NCBI GenBank assembly: GCA_050735975.1 | Contig: JBOHVS010000381.1 | Span: forward strand, 1-10,541 | DNA: 10,541 nucleotides | Source of the DNA: DATMBL01 sp050735975 | Lineage (GTDB): Bacteria; Desulfobacterota; Binatia; UBA9968 | Direction: 5' to 3' | In this document: in pieces, positions 6,071 through 10,541 of the stretch | Position numbering within the stretch: the first letter of the stretch is position 1 | Layout of the letters: the number at the start of each line of letters is the position of its first letter | The notes under the pieces: generated by a model | The model's input: the letters and a program-made list of their open reading frames with translations, nothing else | Databases searched by the model: none | Told to the model about the DNA's origin: nothing | Translations under genes and position numbers: made by a program

Positions 6071-6775
6071 CTAGAATTTCTCCGACCATGGGCGTAGTTC
6101 AATGTAAGACGCCCATGCGCTGCGGTGTTGGCGGTGAAGGTTGAGATAGGTTTGAGCGATGGCGTCCGGGTCCAACCAGCCGTCGGGGCCGCGTGATTTG
6201 ACGCGCTCCGGATCGCGCGTCGGGTCGTAAATGCCGCCGTCGATCACAACCTGAGCGACGTGAATGTTTTGCGGTTGCAGTTCGCGCGCCAGGCTTTGAA
6301 CCAGCCCGGTGAGACCCATCTTCCCCATTGCGAACGATGCGGAATTCGGAAACCCCTTGATACTCGCGGATGCGCCGGTAAATAGAATGGTTCCCTTTCC
6401 GGCCGGGACCATCCGTTTCGCCGCCGCCTGCCCGACAAGAAATCCGCCATAACAGGTAACCAGGACGGCATTTAAGACGTCTTCAGGATCGACTCCTGTG
6501 ATTGGGCCATGGATTCGACGGCTCGCATTGTAAACAACCAGGTTCGGTTCACCCGTTTCTCTACCAACCGCGCTAAACAAGGTTTCTACATCCTTAGGGA
6601 TGATCGCATCGCATGGGTAAGCGCGGCCATCGATCTCCTTTACCAGTCCGTCCAATTTTTTGCTATTGCGGGCGGCCAACGCCACCTTCATGCCTTCTTT
6701 CTTGAAAAGCCTGGCCAGCGACGCGCTAAGCCCCGGCCCGGCGCCGACGATTAATGCAGTTTCCTGTGTAGCCAT
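6071..6775 (-). CDS. Short-chain dehydrogenase/reductase-like protein with Phe in place of catalytic Tyr
   Basis: The protein has 234 residues and the fold-defining features of classical SDRs. It has a dinucleotide-binding loop G-A-G-P-G-L-S (residues 11-17) after a hydrophobic strand, and A-A-R-N-S at 34-38, where Arg and the following residues suggest NADP preference. It also has an acidic C-D at 55-56, V-Y-N-A-S at 81-85 (equivalent to N-N-A-G), and the catalytic Ser region T-G-A-S at 133-136. The motif that should read Y-x-x-x-K is F-A-M-G-K: Phe148 and Lys152. The subfamily pattern 'S-L-A-R-E-L ... I-H-V-A-Q-V-V-I-D-G-G-I' is intact, so the change may be a subfamily trait. The substrate is unknown. 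A GGAGG ribosome-binding site (about 6785-6789) supports the start. The hydrolase gene lies 66 bases upstream on the same strand and may be co-transcribed. Confidence 0.85.
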   Translation of the reverse strand: MATQETALIVGAGPGLSASLARLFKKEGMKVALAARNSKKLDGLVKEIDGRAYPCDAIIPKDVETLFSAVGRETGEPNLVVYNASRRIHGPITGVDPEDVLNAVLVTCYGGFLVGQAAAKRMVPAGKGTILFTGASASIKGFPNSASFAMGKMGLTGLVQSLARELQPQNIHVAQVVIDGGIYDPTRDPERVKSRGPDGWLDPDAIAQTYLNLHRQHRSAWASYIELRPWSEKF

Positions 6776-6841
6776 CCGTGGTTGCCTCCAGAACGCCGGA
6801 TACCAAGACGACGGCGCGCTGTCAATCTTCCGATTCGGACT

Positions 6842-7465
6842 TCAGCCGAGCGCTACTTGATTACTGGGAACGGAAGGATCCCGCTGGGCTAGGTCCACTG
6901 CTGAAAATTCTCTTGCGCGGGTAGTTGCCGCCAGAGCCGGGCTTCCAAGCGGTCTGAAAAAGGCTAACGCGAGCCAGAGCAGAATACACGGCATCCATAC
7001 CCAGGTTGCCTCGGAAATGAGCACGTGAACGCCCCGCATGGAGAGGAACCTGGGCACACTGATCGGCGAGACCAAAATAGGGCGAAGCGGAGCAAAATAA
7101 CGCTCCGATGACCAAGGCCATAACAAGGCTACGCCTGAACCCCCGTTCGTGAACGCGTCGAGGATTCCGTGCGAGCCAGCAGACAAAAACAAGAAAATAA
7201 AGGAATTAAAAAAACCGCCTGTCGCACCCCAAAACGCGAGCGCCCCGAGCAGCGCCAGCACCGCCGCAAAAGAAAATGAGTGGGTAAGCCCACGATGAGC
7301 GAAAGCCTTGCCGGACTGAACGCGTGACGAAAAAGATAAGACGTCAATATCGGGAATAACCGACGCCACAATTCCGCCAATGAGCAACGATTGGGGAACG
7401 ACATCGGCTCCGAGACCGAGCCCGATGGCAAGGGGAACGGCCGGATGGGAAATAATCGAGGGCAT
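6842..7465 (-). CDS. YdjM/DUF457-family membrane-bound metal-dependent hydrolase
   Basis: The protein has 207 residues. The diagnostic residues of the family are present in order: His7 in I-I-S-H-P, P-D-I-D (38-41), H-R-G-L-T-H-S (57-63), S-H-G-I-L-D-A-F-T-N-G-G (98-109) and a later Glu in I-S-E-A-T-W-V-W (about 152). The His and Asp residues are the presumed metal ligands. Several hydrophobic segments (about residues 8-36, 64-97 and 147-170) indicate a multi-span inner-membrane protein. The Escherichia coli relative YdjM is LexA-controlled, but I see no LexA-type operator here. The true substrate is not known for the family. The C-terminal 30 residues after L-G-S lack similarity to the family core. 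Confidence 0.85.
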   Translation of the reverse strand: MPSIISHPAVPLAIGLGLGADVVPQSLLIGGIVASVIPDIDVLSFSSRVQSGKAFAHRGLTHSFSFAAVLALLGALAFWGATGGFFNSFIFLFLSAGSHGILDAFTNGGSGVALLWPWSSERYFAPLRPILVSPISVPRFLSMRGVHVLISEATWVWMPCILLWLALAFFRPLGSPALAATTRAREFSAVDLAQRDPSVPSNQVALG

Positions 7466-7498
7466 TAAGCTTCACCCAGAGCTATCATCTCGATGGAT

Positions 7499-7527
7499 AA
7501 TCTATACGGGGTTACCAATCCGGACAA
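7499..7527 (-). promoter_or_regulatory. Possible promoter for the hydrolase-dehydrogenase pair
   Basis: On the minus strand, TTGTCC (7522-7527) and TAGATT (7499-7504) are 17 bases apart, each matching consensus at four of six positions. This gives a leader of about 25-30 bases before the ATG at 7465. The match is modest. Confidence 0.35.
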
Positions 7528-7534
7528 CCCGATG

Positions 7535-7562
7535 TTGACTTTCCGTTTTCATCTTTTAATAA
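7535..7562 (+). promoter_or_regulatory. Weak candidate promoter for the OsmC-family gene
   Basis: TTGACT (7535-7540) is a good -35 box, but the nearest -10 candidate at 16 bases (TAATAA, 7557-7562) matches only half of the consensus. It points toward the OsmC remnant at 7682, about 120 bases away. Bases 7466-7681 otherwise hold nothing I recognise. Confidence 0.25.
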
Positions 7563-7681
7563 GTCATCCTTGCGTCCCGCTTGTCAAAAACCCGCTGCTA
7601 AAAAGCTAGGCCTGGAAGTAGCCCATACAGAGCGGGGAAAAAAATGACGTCTTTCTCAGCCAACCGGAAGAGGTGATTTCA

Positions 7682-8052
7682 ATGGACGAAGAAAAGGAAG
7701 AGAGTTGTTACACGATAGACTATCAGCATCACAAGGAAATTTTTGAGAGGCGCCGGCAGGCTTTTGTGAAAGATCCGGAGAAGGCGGTGACCACGCACCG
7801 GGCGAAGATCCGCTTGATCAAGGATCACTACAAGGAAGCTTAGGTGCCCGGCGGCTATACGATCGCCTGCGACGAACCGGCCGAGAGAGAGGTTCCGGCC
7901 AGGGCCCGGCGCCGTTGCAGTATCTGGTCGCTTCGATCGGACTTTGACTGTTGAGCCAACTGACGCAGTGTGCGTCATATTTGGGCCTGCGGGTCGAGAA
8001 GGCGGAGCTGACGGTCAAAGGAGAATTTGATCAACTCGACACTTCGGGCCAC
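7682..8052 (+). pseudogene. OsmC-family protein, disrupted; in-frame TGA at the conserved Cys position
   Basis: The first 53 codons (7682-7840) after a good ribosome-binding site (AGAGGTG) give a charged N-terminal region. TAG then interrupts at 7841-7843. The same frame continues as V-P-G-G-Y-T-I-A-C-D-E-P-A-E-R. A frameshift near 7885-7891 then leads to G-S-G-Q-G-P-A-P-L-Q-Y-L-V-A-S-I-G-L, TGA at 7945-7947, and L-L-S-Q-L-T-Q-C-A-S-Y-L-G-L-R-V-E-K-A-E-L-T-V-K-G-E-F-D. The order (D-E-P, G-P-x-P, Y-L-V-A-S-I-G-x-C, Y-A-x-x-x-G, V-x-G-x-F-D) is that of OsmC/Ohr-type peroxidases. In those, the Cys after A-S-I-G-x reduces peroxides. Here that Cys codon is TGA. The C-terminal half, with the second Cys, is lost at the junction near 8040-8053. 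With a TAG, a frameshift and the 3' loss, the locus is a pseudogene now. The TGA may be a relic selenocysteine codon. Confidence 0.65.
7945..7977 (+). promoter_or_regulatory. TGA codon followed by a hairpin: possible relic bacterial SECIS element
   Basis: TGA at 7945-7947 is followed after 13 bases by TGACGC (7961-7966), loop AGTGT, and GCGTCA (7972-7977), a perfect 6-bp stem. The loop has G at its second position and begins 19 bases after the TGA. These fit the general bacterial SECIS rules as I know them: a small apical loop with G in the first two positions, 16-37 bases from UGA, and a stem of at least four pairs. A chance hairpin cannot be excluded. Confidence 0.4.
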
Positions 8053-8076
8053 TTCGGGGGACATAATACTAATTTT
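8053..8076. repeat. Short conserved motif, copy 2 (GGGGACATAATACTAATTT core)
   Basis: This is the second copy of the motif at 2355-2378 (21 of 24 bases, same orientation). It marks the point where OsmC similarity stops and lies 22 bases before the hsdM 5' remnant. Confidence 0.55.
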
Positions 8077-8098
8077 GGTCTGACTTTCCGCTTAGCAA

Positions 8099-8265
8099 AT
8101 GCCAACCTCCAGTGCGCCGCCCGCTTCCGCCAGTCGATTTTGCACCGAGTTTCTGAAACTTTGGCCGTCGAAACGTCCTGCGCGACAACGGGTTGTCGTA
8201 CGGTGATCAGGTCGAACACGAACATCTGCCGTGTTTGCGCGCAAATGATCGACGAGAGAACACGA
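8099..8265 (+). pseudogene. hsdM: hsdM 5'-end remnant (frameshifted)
   Basis: From ATG 8099 the frame reads M-P-T-S-S-A-P-P-A-S-A-S, then T-E-F-L-K-L-W. After a frame change near 8165-8172 it reads N-V-L-R-D-N-G-L-S-Y-G-D-Q-V-E (8172-8216). A second shift gives N-I-C-R-V-C-A-Q-M-I-D-E-R-T. This parallels the start of type I methylases of the pattern K-L-W-x-x-x-x-V-L-R-D-x-G-L-S-Y-G-D-Y-V-E-Q-L-T-Y-L-L-F-L-K-M-A-D-E-R. About 55 residues remain of some 500, and the catalytic domain is absent. The remnant ends two bases before the DarT start codon, so the two pieces are directly joined. Confidence 0.65.
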
Positions 8266-8267
8266 CG

Positions 8268-8510
8268 ATGCCGACGCCGAATCCCACACCGATATTTCGT
8301 TTCGTCCATATCGACAATCTTGAAACGCTGATGCGCCGTGGTGCTCTTCATGCGCCCAATCACCTGCCTGCGGATAGCCTGCCTTATCGTTTCTGCCACG
8401 ACCCCGAGGTCCAGGGCACAGGTGCGGCGGTCAATATCACTGTCGGGCCGAATGGAACCATTCACGACTACGTTCCTTTTTATTTCGGCTATCGATCGCC
8501 AAGCCCGTGA
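8268..8510 (+). pseudogene. darT: DarT-like DNA ADP-ribosyltransferase toxin, N-terminal remnant
   Basis: The remnant has 80 residues and a clear DarT (DUF4433) N-terminus: P-N-P-T-P-I-F-R-F-V-H-I-D-N-L (4-18), L-M-R-R-G-A-L-H-A-P-N-H (21-32), L-P-Y-R (38-41), and G-P-N-G-T-I-H-D-Y-V-P-F-Y-F-G-Y-R-S-P (60-78). DarT uses NAD+ to ADP-ribosylate thymidine in single-stranded DNA and is held in check by the macrodomain antitoxin DarG. The reading ends at S-P-S-P-stop, just where the family normally reads R-S-P-M and continues for about 130 residues. The C-terminal half with the catalytic Glu is therefore lost, and no activity is expected. No darG is present. Its ATG at 8268 follows directly on the hsdM 5' piece; GAGAG at 8254-8258 is a possible ribosome-binding site. 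Confidence 0.75.
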
Positions 8511-8544
8511 AGTTGCCGTTCGTGCTTGCGGCTGCTCCACCTTG

Positions 8545-8575
8545 GCTGTAGCTTCATATATTTTGTTATATTTTG
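8545..8575 (+). promoter_or_regulatory. AT-rich stretch with a weak promoter candidate
   Basis: The stretch about 8552-8602 is strongly AT-rich compared with its surroundings and contains repeated TATATTTTGT-like strings. TTGGCT near 8543 followed about 16 bases later by TGTTAT is a possible promoter for the antitoxin remnant downstream. Neither box is strong. Confidence 0.25.
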
Positions 8576-8625
8576 TATGTCATAATTCACTGATTCGTTG
8601 AATTCATGCGTATGGACTATACTCA

Positions 8626-8783
8626 GGTTTGGTGGACACAGTTCTCTCGGACCTCGACAAGCCGGACCCGGAAATCGACCGAGTGTGGGCGGAGGAAGCG
8701 CGCAAACGGTGGGCAGCGTGCAAAGCCGGCAAGGTGCCAACCGTCTCTTTGAATCCGTCATGGCCAAGCACCGCCAATCGTGA
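8626..8783 (+). pseudogene. Addiction-module antitoxin (Unstab_antitox-like), decayed
   Basis: The frame around 8629-8745 reads L-V-D-T-V-L-S-D-L-D-K-P-D-P-E-I-D-R-V-W-A-E-E-A-R-K-R-W-A-A-C-K-A-G-K-V-P. This is the typical core of the small 'putative addiction module component' antitoxins (L-D-x-P-D-P-E-x-D-x-x-W-A-E-E-A-x-x-R). A one-base slip near 8745-8750 moves the expected ending F-E-S-V-M-A-K-H-R-Q-S-stop (8751-8783) into another frame. The first 20 or so residues of the family are absent, and no start codon with a ribosome-binding site fits. Its usual partner is a RelE/ParE-type toxin, not seen here. It stands 45 bases before the nucleotidyltransferase start. Confidence 0.6.
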
Positions 8784-8828
8784 ACGGTGTCTCCTTCACT
8801 AGGCAACGGACCCCAAGGACCAAATTCG

Positions 8829-9419
8829 ATGGAGGCAAAGATTGGTAGAGCGCTACAGGAGCTACGAACAGAATTGGAGTTTACCTACGGACCACGTCTG
8901 ACGAGCGTGATCTTGTTCGGTTCCCAGGTTCGGGGCGATGCAGCGCGGGCATCAGACATTGATGTGCTGGTTGTCTTGGACGGAGACGTTGAACCAGGTA
9001 GAGAGATTGCTCGGATGGGGAAAGCAGTATCCGCGCTCTCGTTGAATTACGATGCCGTGATCTCGTGTGTATTTATTTCCTCCAAGCGATACGCGAACGA
9101 ACAAACTCCACTATTGTTGAACGTACGCAGCGCGAGGATCGAACCCAAATTCCATAAAGAAAGTAGCCTTGCTCTTGCCCGCACGATGGGTAGTGGAGAG
9201 CAGATATTTAACAATCTTGGTTTCGCTGATTTCCGCTCTTTCAACGCCTCGAAGCGAGCCGTTGTCAATAGGTGTGTAAAAAGGTTAGGCAGCGTCCCTG
9301 TCCTCTTGGATTTCTTTTCCGTCTTCGTATCGCGTTCCAGCAACCACTTTTGCTACCAACTCGGGCGCATCGAGTTTTCTGAAACTCATTTCGGCTACCA
9401 TCAACGTCTTCCAGATTAA
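8829..9419 (+). CDS. MNT-type nucleotidyltransferase (antitoxin-like), 3' end replaced by IS sequence
   Basis: From ATG 8829 the first 100 residues are a minimal nucleotidyltransferase: V-I-L-F-G-S-Q-V-R-G-D-A (28-38), S-D-I-D-V-L-V-V (42-49) with the paired metal-binding Asp43 and Asp45, a third Asp in Y-D-A-V-I-S (75), and E-Q-T-P-L-L-L-N-V-R (91-100). Such domains normally end just after 'L-L-L-N-V-R-R-E-G'. Here the reading continues about 48 residues to the IS boundary near 9271. Then about 50 residues follow that are only antisense to the transposase, stopping at 9419. Residues 106-147 weakly recall the start of a HEPN partner (G-F-A-D-F). MNT proteins nucleotidylylate HEPN toxins to neutralise them. 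A GTG start at 8787 is possible but adds unconserved residues. AAGGA near 8815 could serve as ribosome-binding site. Confidence 0.65.
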   Translation: MEAKIGRALQELRTELEFTYGPRLTSVILFGSQVRGDAARASDIDVLVVLDGDVEPGREIARMGKAVSALSLNYDAVISCVFISSKRYANEQTPLLLNVRSARIEPKFHKESSLALARTMGSGEQIFNNLGFADFRSFNASKRAVVNRCVKRLGSVPVLLDFFSVFVSRSSNHFCYQLGRIEFSETHFGYHQRLPD

Positions 9420-10541
9420 GCAGGTCGCATTGACCTGTGATTTGAATCTTCTTGACGCTGCGGTTCTCAATCTTACCCGTGAGAACGGAGATTCCACCAC
9501 GTTCGACGTTCTCAAGTGCTTCCAGTGCTCACGGGGAAAATCATAGTAGGCAGTCAGCCGCTCCCAGTTCTCCACCACCGTCTTGACCGCCTTGGGGTTG
9601 TGCCGAAAGGCGTGTTCAAATTTCTTTCTCTCCTCAAGCGCCTGTTCTCGGCTTTCGGCATACATCATGGCGTTAAGATGCCGCTTGACTTGAACCTGCT
9701 CTTTCTTGCTCACCGCATCCATCACATTGAGCATCTTGTGATTCCAGCAAAGCTGCTCTTGGGCTTGGGGATAAACCTCCCCAACCGCGGCCCATAATCC
9801 GAGGTTACCATCCCCCACAAACAGCCGGGCACTTCTTACCCCTCGCGATTTCAATTGCCTGAGCACCTCAGCCCACGACTCCTTGCTCTCTCGATACCCT
9901 GGCTCCAACGCTAAATAACCTTTGCTCCCATCCCTCTTGACTCCAATCACCACCAACAACGCCGCCTTCTCCTTGCCAATCCCCGCTTTTACATAGATCC
10001 CATCCGCCCAAAGATAAGCCCACTCCTTCTCCTCAACCAGCTCGCTCCTCCACTGCTCGTATTCCCCCTCCCATTTCTCCTTAAGCCGCTGCAACGAGGT
10101 GGCCGATAGCGGCGCCCCGTCTCCCAATAACCCTCTGAGCGCCAATTCAAAATCTCCGCTGGCCAACCCGTGAAGATAGAGCTCCGGGATCAGATCGCGC
10201 ACTTGCTTTGTCTGTCGCTTGAAAAACGGCAACACCTTGGAGACAAACCGCTCCCCCAAATCCCTTACCCGCGGCCGGCGTATCTCTACCGTCCCCATGC
10301 TTAACGTAAACCGCCTCCCCTTGCCGTAACCGTTGCGATACCCCGGTTGTTCCAAAACATTACCCTTGCGCTCGCTTTTCTCCCGGCCTAGCCACTCTGT
10401 GACTTCCTCCTCCAAAAGATATTGCAGGTGCTCTCGAATCTTCTCACGTGCAAATTCCTCCAGCGCCTCGTAACAGATTCCCTTTGACTCCTTTTTCTCG
10501 CTATGCTTTTCTCTCATCGGCGTATCCTTTCTCTGCCTGTT
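9271..10541 (-). mobile_element. IS256-family insertion sequence, one end beyond the window
   Basis: The left end is placed at about 9271 because GGTGTGTAAAAAGGTTAGGC (9271-9290) resembles the G-T-G-T-A-A-A-A-rich terminal repeats of IS256 elements and because the nucleotidyltransferase reading is interrupted here. The opposite end should be some 15 bases past the window edge. CTGCCT at 10533-10538 is the reverse complement of AGGCAG at 9287-9292, which fits the inner part of a terminal inverted repeat. The target duplication cannot be checked without the missing end. The transposase fills nearly all of the element. Confidence 0.7.
9285..10517 (-). CDS. IS256-family (Transposase_mut) transposase, apparently intact
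   Basis: The protein has 410 residues, the usual length. The DDE catalytic triad is visible: Asp172 in W-A-D-G-I-Y-V-K, Asp236 in F-V-G-D-G-N-L-G, and Glu342 in S-N-V-V-E-S-P-F-S-R-V-R. The family signature C-W-N-H-K-M-L-N-V (Cys257, His260) lies between the second Asp and the Glu. The N-terminal 110 residues carry the E-W-L-G-R-E-K, R-N-G-Y and R-R-P-R-V-R-D motifs of the DNA-binding region. It acts as cut-or-copy transposase through a circular intermediate in related elements. AAAGGA about eight bases before the ATG supports the start. The stop codon (9285-9287) lies inside the presumed terminal inverted repeat. No frameshift or internal stop is seen, so the element may be active and a recent arrival. 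Confidence 0.92.
   Translation of the reverse strand: MREKHSEKKESKGICYEALEEFAREKIREHLQYLLEEEVTEWLGREKSERKGNVLEQPGYRNGYGKGRRFTLSMGTVEIRRPRVRDLGERFVSKVLPFFKRQTKQVRDLIPELYLHGLASGDFELALRGLLGDGAPLSATSLQRLKEKWEGEYEQWRSELVEEKEWAYLWADGIYVKAGIGKEKAALLVVIGVKRDGSKGYLALEPGYRESKESWAEVLRQLKSRGVRSARLFVGDGNLGLWAAVGEVYPQAQEQLCWNHKMLNVMDAVSKKEQVQVKRHLNAMMYAESREQALEERKKFEHAFRHNPKAVKTVVENWERLTAYYDFPREHWKHLRTSNVVESPFSRVRLRTAASRRFKSQVNATCLIWKTLMVAEMSFRKLDAPELVAKVVAGTRYEDGKEIQEDRDAA

Noticed and set aside
4484..6097. A 537-codon open frame overlapping the TRAP permease
   Set aside because: It is an Arg-rich alternative-frame shadow of the permease, whose own frame has clear family motifs; the shadow has no recognisable domain.
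7679..7978. A 99-codon minus-strand open frame
   Set aside because: It is antisense to the OsmC-family remnant, whose plus-strand translation matches the family.
8031..8540. A 169-codon minus-strand open frame across the hsdM and DarT remnants
   Set aside because: It is antisense to two recognisable gene pieces on the plus strand and its own translation is Arg-rich without motifs.
8598..8783. A separate 61-codon gene ending in V-M-A-K-H-R-Q-S
   Set aside because: Only the last dozen residues belong to the antitoxin family; the rest is the frameshifted shadow of the antitoxin core in the neighbouring frame.
1..10541. CRISPR array, tRNA or rRNA genes
   Set aside because: No regularly spaced short repeats, no tRNA-like cloverleaf with a T-loop motif and no rRNA stretches were seen on either strand.

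Overview
The window looks like an accessory stretch of a Gram-negative chromosome of moderate to high GC. The diderm call rests on a signal-peptide outer-membrane beta-barrel protein that ends in Phe and a TAXI-type TRAP transporter. I cannot name the lineage from sequence alone; an uncultivated proteobacterium-like or Desulfobacterota/Methylomirabilota-like organism would fit.

Layout: (1) 2-250, the C-terminal end of a class III adenylate/guanylate cyclase that begins outside the window. (2) 456-3018, an island of broken pieces. Three same-strand remnants of the 3' end of hsdM (type I restriction methylase) lie at 456-572, 1192-1362 and 2421-2681. Between them sit an unrecognised two-membrane-segment protein (572-1201) and an outer-membrane beta-barrel gene on the minus strand (1396-2253, with a good promoter). 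The third remnant is followed at once by a 3'-truncated four-helix-bundle (S23-like) gene. (3) 3045-6014, an intact two-gene TAXI-TRAP uptake system: a periplasmic binding protein and a fused 4TM/12TM permease, with a promoter inside the decayed four-helix gene. (4) 6071-7465, minus strand: a membrane metal-dependent hydrolase (YdjM/DUF457) and an atypical short-chain dehydrogenase whose catalytic Tyr is Phe. (5) 7682 to the end, a second graveyard. It holds a disrupted OsmC-family gene whose in-frame TGA falls where OsmC has its conserved Cys, an hsdM 5' remnant, a truncated DarT-like DNA ADP-ribosyltransferase, a decayed addiction-module antitoxin, a MNT-type nucleotidyltransferase, and an intact IS256-family transposase. 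The IS cuts into the nucleotidyltransferase reading frame and runs to the window edge.

The unifying theme is a dismantled defence locus. Pieces of one gene type (hsdM) appear four times: the 5' end is joined to darT, and one 3' end is joined to the four-helix-bundle gene. A shared short motif (about 24 bp) precedes both the 5' piece and the third 3' piece. Intact metabolic and transport genes sit among the pieces. The most notable single observation is the OsmC TGA, which is followed by a hairpin at the distance expected for a bacterial selenocysteine insertion element. However, the same gene carries at least one other stop and a frameshift, so it is now a pseudogene.
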